Assembly (NCBI GenBank): GCA_009746045.1
Contig: RPFO01000312.1
Span: forward strand, 4,656,476 to 4,720,475
Length of the DNA stretch: 64,000 nt
Source of the DNA: Mesostigma viride
Taxonomy: Eukaryota > Streptophyta > Mesostigmatophyceae > Mesostigmatales > Mesostigmataceae
Reading direction: 5' to 3'
The stretch's first letter is position 1. The number at the start of each line of letters is the position of its first letter. This document shows, one piece after another, positions 9,948 to 19,800 of the stretch. Position numbers and translations under genes: made by a program. Below the pieces are notes generated by a model. The model saw only the letters and a list, made by a program, of their open reading frames with translations, had not been told where the DNA came from and searched no databases.

Positions 9948-10271
9948 ATCCGCTGCTGCACATTGCGCTGCTCCTGCTCATTCTCAGTCTCTAACCACAG
10001 CAAGACCTGCCATTCCGTAAGCTTTTCCGTGCTCCTGTCAGCCGCGACATAAACCTTCTACAAGTCCACTAGCTGTCTACCCCTACCGGCCCGCAGCTTC
10101 TTGACGACACCTGTCATCTGGTCTGTTTTATACTTCTTCTGTGCTTTGGCGACATAGCCAGCGCCCCAATACGACGTGGGCACTCGTAAAGTACGTTCTA
10201 GCAAACCCCTGTCCCTAGCATTCACGTCGAACACCATCTCTGACCATAAAATCTGGCGGGAACTGGCCAGA

Positions 10272-11434
10272 TTAGGTTGCCGCCATCGCCGTCGTCTTCG
10301 CGCGGTACCGTGCAAAAACATCCAATTTCAGTGGTGCATTTCTATGTACAGCTGTCACAAAAAACATCACAACACCTTGAAATGGCCTTTTTTTTACATA
10401 AATTATGGCTGTCGCGTCTGCGTGCCACAATCTCCGGCGCCACCATGGCGGCTGGCCACTCAGCTTAATTTGGTAAAACCCAAATGAGCTGAGCTGACGT
10501 GCCTGCCTTAACTGCATGCCCTGTGGGGTGGGCGAGGACCTGTCCCATGATTGATGAGGCAGCACCGTCCGATGCTTGTCCCACGCCGATGAGCCCGCCG
10601 CCCGTACCTCCACCATGCTGACCTCCACCACGCCCGCAGCCGCTGAAGGGTTGGGGCGTGCAGCCCCGGCTGAAGAACTGAAGCATGAGACTGGCACACT
10701 GGCCCGCTTCAGGCCAGCCCCATCCCAATCAGGGATGTAAGATGCCTCCTCCGCCCTATAGTCCACCTGAACCATGGCGCGAGCAAGGACATCCACCCCG
10801 AGTAGTGCGGAATATCCACACTTGTTGACCACCAGCGCATACGCGGACACGGTGGTCATGCTAGAGGCGCGCAACGGATTGAAAATCACGTTGACTTTAA
10901 CCGCCGTCATAGCGTACGGCTTACTAGCCGGACCCTGCCAACCTGACACAGACACGGGGCTTTCTACTAAGCCACCGTTCTCGTAGGTCAGGTTCAGCAT
11001 GGTGGCCAAGTCTGTGCTGATGACTAGCGGCTGAGCACCGCTATCAAGCTTGACTGCGCCAACCAACGGACATGTCACCATGTCGCTCCATACATCTCCA
11101 CAGGCTCCAACTGCTTGGAACGCTATGGACGGCTCACCATTGGGGTATGGAACTACCGTGGGAACCTGGGGAACTGCCCTAGTGCGCTGCTGGCTACTTG
11201 TGCTGACCACTCCCGCTTGCACCACGGGCACTGCGGCTTCTACCGGCTGACGCCCGTAGGTGACGGACTCAGAATTGCGCAAGGTGCGCACATCATGCCC
11301 ATCTGCGAACAACTGGATCTCGGACACAACCGACCCCAGCCACTCAACCCCCTTCTGCCCGAAGGTGTCGACCACCTGCCGTGCTGAAAACATGGGTACG
11401 TCCACAATGAACGGCATTGGGTACACAGGCGCCA
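10272..11434 (-). pseudogene. Retroelement aspartic protease, 3' part of a split gag-protease ORF
   Basis: Minus-strand frame with a retropepsin-like segment: VGAVKLDSGAQPLVIST (catalytic DSG) at about 11,020-11,070, then YSALLGVDVLARAMVQVDY. The frame is the same as that of the gag ORF at 12,111-14,621. The two are separated only by an inserted retroelement (11,447-12,120) and its 13-bp target duplication. At its 3' end the frame runs into the right arm of the palindrome and stops at 10,272. No RT or integrase follows, so the element is truncated here. Confidence 0.7.
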
Positions 11435-11446
11435 ATCGCCTACGCT

Positions 11447-12120
11447 AGGCTGGGCCCCCTCCAGTGGTCCTCACCTTCAGCGACATCACAGCCCGAGTTC
11501 GGTTCCTCTCTCGCCGCAAGAAGCTGGTGGACACCTCCTGGTCGCTTGACGACGACCTGACGCCAGCCCAGCAGCAGCAACGCCGCGATCAGTGGCCCGA
11601 CTACATCCGCCACAAGACCAACCCCGAGAAGCCCCAAGTGTACTGGCGGGGCGGGGACCTCTACGTCAACAAGAAACTGTGGAAGCCCCCCCGGGCTTCC
11701 CCGGGATAGAGCACTCCAGCTAGTTGTCTAGATGGGGGCAATCGATGATGGGATAGCTTAGGCATTACAGCACTTGAAACGATATTAGCGCACAGCGTTA
11801 TAGTACCTTCAATTAGCTCTGGCACCTTGTGGCCATCAGCTTGCGCCTTAATTAGCCGACGTCTTGAGCCCACCTCACATTTGTAGCATAAGCTATGCGT
11901 CAGCCTACCTATGGTATTGCACTGGTTGTATTGCACCCACAGTGTTGCGCCCCGGCACCATGCCGTGGAGAGAGCGCTCTGTGGCCTGCCCACCTGCGGC
12001 AGTGAGAGAAGCTAGGGCGCCCTCCCTCCTTCTCACTGTGTATATAGGGTTGAAGGTTCCTTTACTCTGTATTGGCACCCACGTGACGCAGTCACGTGCT
12101 TATTAATTAATTAATTAATT
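11447..12120 (+). mobile_element. 5'-truncated ORF1-type non-LTR retroelement with target duplication
   Basis: A 674-bp insertion flanked by the 13-bp direct repeat AATCGCCTACGCT (11,434-11,446 and 12,121-12,133). Its 5' end lies inside an ORF encoding RFLSRRKKLVDTSW...LDDDLTPAQQQQRRDQWP (11,464-11,709). This matches the C-terminus of the ORF1 protein at 60,679-62,043. About 390 bp of 3' UTR and a (TTAA)n tail (12,103-12,120) follow, with no RT between ORF1 and tail. Confidence 0.9.
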
Positions 12121-14621
12121 AATCGCCTACGCTGCTCCAGCCCAGCAGGGTTCGCATGCTCAAAAGCAGATTGCACCCCAGCCAGCGGCATGGAAAAGGA
12201 CGCGGGCAACTGCCCGGCAGGCAACATGGGTGCCTGCTGAAAAGAAAGCGGGCTGCGTGCCTGCTTGCCTTTGGTAGCCTCCGCAGCGTTGATCTCGACG
12301 TCACCCGGCATGGGCGCCCAGAATGGGTCCTCCCGGTACACCGTCGCGAATTGGTTGGGGGGCGCCGTCGCCTCCTCACCATGCTTGATGGCAGCCACCT
12401 GGGCTTCCATCGAGTCGGTCTTGCCCGCCATCTCGGCGAAGTGGACCGTCTTGATGCCCGCGGCTGGACACTTGTTCATCAGGTGCCACTTCGTGTCTGC
12501 CCCATGCGGCTTCGTGCAGCGGCTTGGACACTCGCGACTAAGGTGCCCATCCTTGTCGCAAAGGTAACATTTACCGCGTGACGGGGTGGGTGCGCCCAGC
12601 GCGCCTTGCACGCCCTGCGCCTCCTGAGTCCCATCCGATGACGGCGGACGACCGCCTCCGCCTCGACCACCACCGCGACCCCGACCACCGTAGCCACTGC
12701 CGCCGCCACCACGACTGACACCGCCACTGCCACCCTGACCGCCACCGCCGCTGCCACCCTGACCGCCACCGCCGCTGCCCCCGTGACCGGCGTTGCCACC
12801 ACCCTGAGTGCCGACATATTCACCGCGCCCCGCACCAGGCAGCCGCTGGCCACCCTTGACCGCGATGGCCTTCTCCATCTCAGCCATCTTCTTGCGCATC
12901 TCAGCCAGCTCAGACGAGATACCCTTCTCGCCTTCCGCACGCTTCCTGAGCAGCCGCTTGAATGCTGCACAGAGAGTCACCAAAGTCCACTCCCCACCGG
13001 GTGGCTCCGGAAGATCGATGGCCAGCAGGGGCACTGCACTCCGCCATAACCGGCAAGCCTTGGTCTGCGTATAATCAGGCACTTTGCCCGCAAACGCGAG
13101 AAGCCGGTCAAGGGAGAAAGCCGGATCCTCACCCTCGGCGACGGTGAACGCTCCATTCCATTCCGCGATGGCCTTGACGTGCTCAACTGGGTACTCCAGC
13201 CGCAGTTGCTGCCACAGCTGCTCTGCCGGGTCGACATCGAAGATGATCGAGTCGAGATCCGGTGTGCCCATGTCCGTGAGCGCAAACCATATGTCCGTGC
13301 GATGACATCGGTCCACAAGCGCTCGGTAATGCTGGACCAAAACCTGGACCTTCTTCTTGGTCAGGTCATGGAAAAAAAGGTGAATAAAATCCATCACCAT
13401 CTCATGGCGAAGAGGATACCCCGAGGCATAACGATAAGTGTTACAATGAGCTCGGAAGAGCTCATAGGCTTCCTCTAAAGTCGCACCCGTGCCTGCTGAG
13501 GTGAACTTCTCGCGAAGCTCCACCTTGGGCAGCGATGGCACACGAGTGGATTCGCCATGCACGCCGTATGGCATGCGGTGGGGTCGCTGGACGTCGTCGC
13601 CCTCACCCCATGGTATGCTGGCTACCTCCCGATCGACTTGGCCCCAGCCGAAGTCTGACCGAGTGCCGCCAAGCCTGGGCCGCCCTGCGGTGCCACCCAA
13701 CGGCGTTGCTGCCGCCGTCATGGGTGGCCGACCTGTGCTAAACAAGCCACCTGATGCTCCCCCCCTGGGGGCTGCACCATACCCGCCGCGCCACGATAAC
13801 GTGCCTTGGTTGGGTGCCCGTAGGTTCCCCCCCAGCGTATAAGATGCGTCGGCAGTCGACCGGGTGCCTACCCGACCGACGTTCGGCTGCAGCTCGTCAT
13901 CCTGCGCCATTTCCCCGTCGCCCCGCCGTTGACCGCTTGGTCCGACGCGTGGCTGACTGGGCTCAACGTTGCGTAGTGGACCTGTCCCACTGCGCTCTTC
14001 GTCGAAGTGTCCGCGTTGGTCACGCAGCGCCTCATGTCGCCGCGCTTCCTCGGCAGCGGCCTCCTCGTCGGCAGCCTGCCTGGCCTCGGCGTCGCGTTGG
14101 GCCGCAGCTTGGCAGGCGCGTGCAGCTTCCGTGGTTGCCTCCTCCTGCCGCCGTTGCTCAGCGCGCTCCGTAGCACGCCTCGCTTCAGCCGTAGATTCCG
14201 CGCGCTCCAAAGCAAGTCGCACAGTTTCTTCAACAAGCGTCGCCTGTTGCGATAACTGCGTCGCTTGCTGAGCTCGGAGTGCCGCCAGCTCTGCCGCTTG
14301 CTCTTGCAGCAGGCGCAGCACTTGGGTAAGAGCACCACCGTCCCCTGCCGAAGAAAGGGAAGGCGCTCCATTACCTAACAAAGCGGTGTCCGCACTAGTG
14401 CCGAGACGACCGCTGGGCGGGTCAGTTGCTTGACCGCCCGTAGCTGCCGGCGCTGACCCACCACTGCCTGATGCTGTGGGGTCAGTTCCTGACATGTTGA
14501 TGGTGGTATCGACCCTGGAGAGCTCCTGCCCGTCGGTGTCGACGCCCGTGTTGGCACAGCCTGCGTGGCTTGCCAAAAACGCTGTGACCGACCTAGTGTG
14601 ATATGACATAAACTGCCACAA
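12111..14621 (-). CDS. Retroelement Gag with coiled coil and zinc knuckle, interrupted at its 3' end
   Basis: Minus-strand ORF of 836 codons; the likelier initiator is the ATG at 14,495 (MSGTDPTASGS). It has an alanine/glutamate-rich coiled coil (roughly residues 90-210), a Gag-like helical region (roughly 370-590), a glycine-rich linker (GGSGGGGQGG repeats) and a CCHC knuckle CYLCDKDGHLSREC. The last residues (after EQRRR) are read from the (TTAA)n tail of the inserted element. Without the insertion the frame continues directly into the protease ORF. The clade is uncertain because no RT is present. Confidence 0.75.
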   Translation of the reverse strand: MWQFMSYHTRSVTAFLASHAGCANTGVDTDGQELSRVDTTINMSGTDPTASGSGGSAPAATGGQATDPPSGRLGTSADTALLGNGAPSLSSAGDGGALTQVLRLLQEQAAELAALRAQQATQLSQQATLVEETVRLALERAESTAEARRATERAEQRRQEEATTEAARACQAAAQRDAEARQAADEEAAAEEARRHEALRDQRGHFDEERSGTGPLRNVEPSQPRVGPSGQRRGDGEMAQDDELQPNVGRVGTRSTADASYTLGGNLRAPNQGTLSWRGGYGAAPRGGASGGLFSTGRPPMTAAATPLGGTAGRPRLGGTRSDFGWGQVDREVASIPWGEGDDVQRPHRMPYGVHGESTRVPSLPKVELREKFTSAGTGATLEEAYELFRAHCNTYRYASGYPLRHEMVMDFIHLFFHDLTKKKVQVLVQHYRALVDRCHRTDIWFALTDMGTPDLDSIIFDVDPAEQLWQQLRLEYPVEHVKAIAEWNGAFTVAEGEDPAFSLDRLLAFAGKVPDYTQTKACRLWRSAVPLLAIDLPEPPGGEWTLVTLCAAFKRLLRKRAEGEKGISSELAEMRKKMAEMEKAIAVKGGQRLPGAGRGEYVGTQGGGNAGHGGSGGGGQGGSGGGGQGGSGGVSRGGGGSGYGGRGRGGGRGGGGRPPSSDGTQEAQGVQGALGAPTPSRGKCYLCDKDGHLSRECPSRCTKPHGADTKWHLMNKCPAAGIKTVHFAEMAGKTDSMEAQVAAIKHGEEATAPPNQFATVYREDPFWAPMPGDVEINAAEATKGKQARSPLSFQQAPMLPAGQLPASFSMPLAGVQSAFEHANPAGLEQRRRLIN

Positions 14622-14769
14622 CCACTACCAAGTAGCAACGGTCTAATCTGAAAGACTTAATGGTTGATCAGGCCACTATGTGTGCTAGTCTTCCCCAGAA
14701 AACTGCACACCGTCTCTCTTTGCTGAAATGAAAATGTTCCTTTGCAGATGGAGCTAGTCTCTTCGAGTA

Positions 14770-15054
14770 ATGAAAAGAGGGCTCTCAGCCGAGGACAAGG
14801 AACTGTCCCTCGTGCCTGATGACCACCTTCTTGATCCCCTTGTGTACCGTCGCGTGCCGCGTTTGAATATCCTTGCTGGGGCGTTAGCTAGACGCTCCAA
14901 CTACTCTAATTGCGACAATATGATGGTGCAAGAGGGTGCTTTTGCCTCCCCTGCTATAGAACAATGCTTTCACAACACACACTTTGCACAGTCTGATGAT
15001 GAAGCCGCACATGCGGAATTTATTGAGAAAGTTAATACAATTACAACACGTTGA
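14770..15054 (+). CDS. Hypothetical 94-codon ORF
   Basis: Begins MKRGLSAEDKELSLVPDDH and ends EKVNTITTR. Its composition is ordinary and not repetitive, unlike most small frames around it, so it may be a remnant of a gene or of an element. No domain, signal peptide or membrane segment is recognised. It lies upstream of, and opposite to, the gag ORF. Confidence 0.25.
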   Translation: MKRGLSAEDKELSLVPDDHLLDPLVYRRVPRLNILAGALARRSNYSNCDNMMVQEGAFASPAIEQCFHNTHFAQSDDEAAHAEFIEKVNTITTR

Positions 15055-16305
15055 TAGTCTCAATATCGATGCACTCCATGCTCACGAGCCCGCAGTTAGG
15101 CAGCGCTCCATGACATGCTACCGGCCTTGCTCCCAAGGAAAGGGAGAAACACGAAGGCCACTAACGAGAGACTCGAAGAGACTACACGCTGCGTGAGAGT
15201 CCTCTTCGACTATGAACCAAACCATTCGTCATGCATGCCACACGCATGACACACGCCACACTTGTCAGTCCAGCCAGGAATGCCAAAACTATCTTGCTGC
15301 CTGAACCATGCAAATAGAAACCGCATTCCAGTTGCCGTCCTGGCTTTCTACCACACATGCCAACAAAAGCAGGAAGGCATCCCGACAAATCTAAATTGCT
15401 ACCCTGTTGCCGATCTCATCTCCTAGAGGCTCCGGCATTTCTGTCCCTGGGAATGTCCGACATTGAGTCACGTCCAGCAAGGTCGAAGCATAATATCCTT
15501 CAGACAATCTGCACGCTCACACCTTGCGTGTGAGTGGCCCAGCAAACATTGCGTCTAATCGTTCCTTTCTAGAAGAAATCCCTTTGTAGGGCTGCCAGCG
15601 ATTTCGCATTCATTCCAGCGATCTGGCTCCGCACCGCAAATTGTCCTTTTTCATTTTCTGTCCAGTCCTCATAACGTTGACCCGCTATTCTACACCACAA
15701 AGACACCTGGCCTGTCAATAGCCTCGGCGCTGTTGAAGTCCAGCAGTCCAGCTTCAGCTCCAGCTGTCCACTAACACGCGTATGATCCTCTCGACGCTGC
15801 GCACTTGTGCTGCCGTCCGCTCAAGTCAGTGCTGCGCGCCCAGCTGTGCCTGGCCCGGCGCGCATGCACGTACACTTTCGTCCGCTCTTATGCTGCAAGT
15901 GCTAGTGTCCCCCCCCGGTCACTAGCCTTTGTCGAAAATGCGTAGAAAACAAATTCCTTGCGCACGTCACCGGTCTTGTGCATAGTGGGCGCCGCCCGGA
16001 TGACATAGCTCGCGTCCGTGACATGGCCCATGGCAAGGTTATTGTCAGATTGACCTAGGATTGGATCCCACCACTCCCCGGGATGTGTCTGGCTAGTGGT
16101 GGAGTAGTTGAGTCAAAATGTTAAGTTTACATGGTACTCCCTGCTTAAGTTAACTCCAGATTTAAGGCCAAAACTGGCCACCTAAACCACTTGCACTGGC
16201 ATAGAAATAATAGTTGATATCAGATTATGCTGTAACTTTGCAGTGGTGATGAATAATAGTTGTTCTGACCTTGTACAAAGTTCTACGCCCTTTGGGGCCC
16301 TAGTT
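15055..16305. other. No gene recognised
   Basis: About 1.2 kb of mixed sequence without convincing ORFs. Nothing beyond occasional short direct motifs was seen. Confidence 0.4.
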
Positions 16306-16505
16306 GGTGACAAATGCTAGCAAACGTTTGCTAGCATTTGTCATTAATGGCCATTTTAAATCAATATTTAACCCAAATAATGTCAGAATGCCACCAAAAC
16401 TTATTGCCATCATGCCAGCACCTGAAGCAAGGTCTCAACAAGTCATGAGCAAAAATTCAGATCATGCAGAGCCCAAAATGGTGACATTTGCCAGCAATTG
16501 TCACC
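16306..16505. mobile_element. Small fold-back/MITE-like element
   Basis: The ends are inverted copies of GGTGACAAWTGCTRGCAAA (two mismatches). Each end is itself a hairpin: a perfect 36-bp palindrome at 16,308-16,343 centred on CAAACGTTTG, and a 12-bp stem (AAAATGGTGACA / TGTCACCATTTT) at 16,475-16,510. The length is about 200 bp, there is no coding capacity, and no clear target duplication was found. Confidence 0.6.
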
Positions 16506-17059
16506 ATTTTTTGCTTTTTTACTCATAATTTTAACAACATTAACCACCAAAACATTCTCCAAGCTGGGGCACATCATTTAAATCTTTGCAGGCAACTCAA
16601 GAATGACTAGTACAAACAGTGTGCAAAAACTTGGTGCATGTGAATGCCTGAGTGGCGACCATTGCTAGCAGAATCCATCATGTAAGGTAGGCATTGCCAG
16701 TATGCCACAAAGCTGTGATGCAGCGCATGTCCATATGTATACCCCATTCTCCCGATTTCTGGCCTGCGCTGGTTGTCTCTTTGATATGTATACCCCATGA
16801 TACCATGCCTCTAAACTACTTGGCACATTGCAAAATGGGAAGGAAAGGTGAATAATATATGCCACATCACTAACACAGCCATTTGAATGCTACCAACACC
16901 CACCATGCATGATATACACTACGTGTACAGTAATACATGTCGAGAATATGCCGAGCGAGCATAGCAAGGTGCAGTGACCCCAACGCTGGCACATGTCACC
17001 TGGCATCCACGTATGCTCACATGATATCGCATTGGCATATCCCATGTCTCCATCTCTTG

Positions 17060-18240
17060 CACTTTGTGCACACCAAGCCACCCATGCAGTCGCCCACCCA
17101 TGCAGCCACCTGGCCACCCACCCACACAACTGCTCACACACTCGCGCGCCCGTGCACCCAGACAGCCACCTGTCCTCCCACCCAGTGACCCACCCACCCA
17201 GCCAGCCGCGCACGTGCTTACCCAACTTATACAACCATGCGTGCACCTAGGCACTCAACCACCTACCAACCCACTTGGACATCCACCCACCCACCAAGGC
17301 ACCTGCGCAACCCACACACCAACTAGGTAATAAGCAGGCATTCCCCCATCCAATGAGCCAACCACCCAACCACCCAACCACCTAAACACCCAGCCAGCTG
17401 GCCCCATATGCACCCGTCCGGCCACCCACAGTTGACCCACCCACGCACCTACCCACTCAACCACTCACTGCCCCCACACCCTTATACCCACTGACCCACC
17501 CACTGACCCACCCACTGACCCACCCACACATGCATTTTCTCAGCCAGCACCCCGGCATCTACCTCACCCCAAACCTGCACAGCCCTTCACCCGCGATAGG
17601 TGAGTCGGTCCCAACCATAAACCCATCCATGCATCCATATCTGTGCGCCCACCCGTCCATCTACCCGTCCCTTCGCCCACCCACCCACATCTAGTCATCT
17701 ACACATCCACCAGCCACCAACCACCAATGGCCCACCCACCAACCCACACACACACACACATCCCTAACCAACCAACCACCAACCCACCACCCTCAAAAAC
17801 GTGCAGTTGTTTCACTCATGCATCCAACAACCCACCCGCTTCAAAGTCCCCAAAGCCTATCATCACCCAGCCACCTGGGCATCTGCCAATAACCGACCGC
17901 CCTTGCACTCATCCACCCACCATGACCAGCCAGCCACCCACCCACCCTCTCCAACTGCCTGTGCTCCCACCTACGCAGCCAGCCATTTACCAAGGCATCC
18001 ACCTATCAGCCACCCACCTGTCATTGAACCCACCCACAAGGCATCCCTTGAAGCATCTATAGCCCAAGCCTCCCACCCAAGGCTCTCTGGGCAATCAAAC
18101 AACCAAACAACCAATCACCCAGCTATACAACCACCTAACCACCTAACCACCTAACCGCTCAACAACACAATCACCGAACCACCTAACTACCCAACACCCA
18201 AACCAGCCAGGCATGTGCCCGCCTCGCATGCCCTCACCAT
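17060..18240 (+). repeat. Degenerate CCCA/CCAACC-type simple repeat
   Basis: About 1.2 kb dominated by CCCACC, CCAACCACC and related units, heavily mutated. It includes three near-identical copies of CACTGACCCACC at about 17,486-17,525 and a (CA)n stretch at about 17,745-17,760. The long THPPTHPP-like frames across it are not real proteins. Confidence 0.85.
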
Positions 18241-18249
18241 TGCAACACC

Positions 18250-19510
18250 CCATACACGCCCCGCTCACCTAGCCAGCCACACACCCAGCCAGTCTCCTGC
18301 TCAACTCACGCATGAAGGCAATATCAGCCATGCATGGCCTCACCTTGCATCACTTGCATTGCCTGGTTAATTTGCATGAGACAGCTTCCATCTCATTGTC
18401 AGCAACTGAAAAGGCTCTTTCTTCACAGTAATGAATAAGCAACAACGTTGGAAACGTTCTCCCATCCCTCTTTAAAACAGTCTTTAAATCAGAAAGACAA
18501 GGGCAAATCTCTGGACAAGGTGGCAATAACCACTGCACCATGCTCTTGAGAAAGTCTTAACAATCCAGCTTTCTACCCTTTTAGAAGCTGCCTTGCGTTA
18601 GCAACGATTCTGGGCCCTCTGGTTCGCTCACCTCGCTTAATCTGCGCTTCTTTATGGCTGCCGGGATATGCGAAGCTTGGGCCGAGCGTGTCGTGGCGAG
18701 GTCGTCTGCCCGACTCATCACATCTCGAAACCGCACTGCCGACTAAATAAAAACGATGCCCCCCTTTGCCTTTTGTATCTGGCGTCAAAAGAACAATGAA
18801 CTCGCTTGGAAAACACTGTCGCAAACAGCTTCCTACAGGCATTATAAGCAATTTTCGCAGCTTTTACCGCACTTACTGCACATCCGGAAGACAATTAGCG
18901 GCCTTAGCGCGGAATCTTGGGCACGCCATATCTTCTGCTGGCTCATTGCCGCAGGCTGGCAGTATAGGAAGGTCGGGCATAGCCTAAAGAGCTGATTATC
19001 TCACGACAAAGATATGCATTGCATGAAGCAAGTAACAGACGGATTTCGCACCCCCATATTTATTCACGTCAATGCCGGACAATTAAAAGCGAAACTCAAA
19101 AAACGAAAACACTAACGTTTTCGGGAATATTATAACGAACAAGCTGAGCTATCGTGCCGGGATTTTCGTTTCCTCCCGTATCCAGGACCTTGAGACACGT
19201 ACCACCGAGAAATCCGGGTTTCGCGAAAAACTGGTCCGATGTGAAAAAAACTTTTTGTCCCGTTCAATGCCCGCGTCGCAATCACAGCGTATATAAGTCC
19301 AAAATTATTCCATGGATTAACCGTGATGTAAGCTTCGTTTTGACACCTCGAGCGGCTGCAATGACGCAAGTTTCAGAACGCTAGCTCATGCTCGACCGCC
19401 ATGGGTGTTTTCGTCGTTTTCGTCAGTCGTGGCGCGGGAAAAATCTAGATCTCGGACGAATTCCGGACAATAATTTATGTAAAAATTTGGCGGGGCTCGC
19501 GGTGTTGTGA
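18250..19510. other. No gene recognised
   Basis: Ordinary-composition sequence with short open frames only. No domain, RNA or repeat family is recognised. Confidence 0.4.
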
Positions 19511-19513
19511 TAT

Positions 19514-19686
19514 AAAAAATACCAGGATTTTTTCTTGAATTCTATGAGATGTTTCTGACCTATGTTGAAAGTTTCAGACAAAAAATCGCATGTTTAATAG
19601 GTGTGGCAGTTGTCAGATTACAACGCGATACATCGCGTTCTAACCCTACAACGCGATGTATCGCGTTGTAAAAAAACACGGGTTAA
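19514..19686 (-). repeat. Right 172-bp inverted repeat
   Basis: Reverse complement of 8,991-9,162 with very few differences (for example one extra base beside CCACAC). It carries the same pair of AACGCGAT/ATCGCGTT palindromes at 19,620-19,641 and 19,648-19,669. It is followed by TTAAGATCGCAG, a 12-mer that occurs again at about 21,750. Confidence 0.85.
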
Positions 19687-19800
19687 GATCGCAGGGCTGG
19701 TTTTGGCAAAAAGATCTTAAAGTAGGCACCAAACTGACCAAAGCCTGCTTTAGAGTAGCGGTCAGTGGTGCGCGAGGAGGGGTTTGTGCATACTTCATGT

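Larger units (their letters stand above)
9168..10364. repeat. Large inverted duplication (457-bp arms)
   Basis: Left arm 9,168-9,624 and right arm 9,907-10,364 are reverse complements with only a handful of substitutions and a 1-base indel, so the duplication is recent. The 282-bp centre is a GATGG-rich stretch followed by (GAG)n. One difference turns a TGG codon of the left-arm frame into TAG in the right arm. Confidence 0.9.
8991..19686. mobile_element. Composite repeat region bounded by 172-bp inverted repeats
   Basis: The sequence 8,991-9,162 recurs, reverse-complemented and nearly identical, at 19,514-19,686. Inside are a large palindrome touching the left repeat, a gag-protease retroelement fragment, a retroelement insertion, a fold-back element and degenerate CCCA repeats. 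No transposase is recognised. It may be one large TIR element carrying other insertions, or two separate inverted copies of a short repeat. Target duplications were not found at the edges. Confidence 0.5.

Noticed and set aside
12156-14371. Plus-strand and alternative minus frames overlapping the Gag ORF
   Set aside because: Shadows of the GC-rich gag coding sequence; the coiled coil, linker and CCHC knuckle are all in the 12,111-14,621 frame.
16880-18240. Possible CRISPR-like or satellite array
   Set aside because: Units are degenerate simple repeats without constant-length spacers; the genome is eukaryotic.
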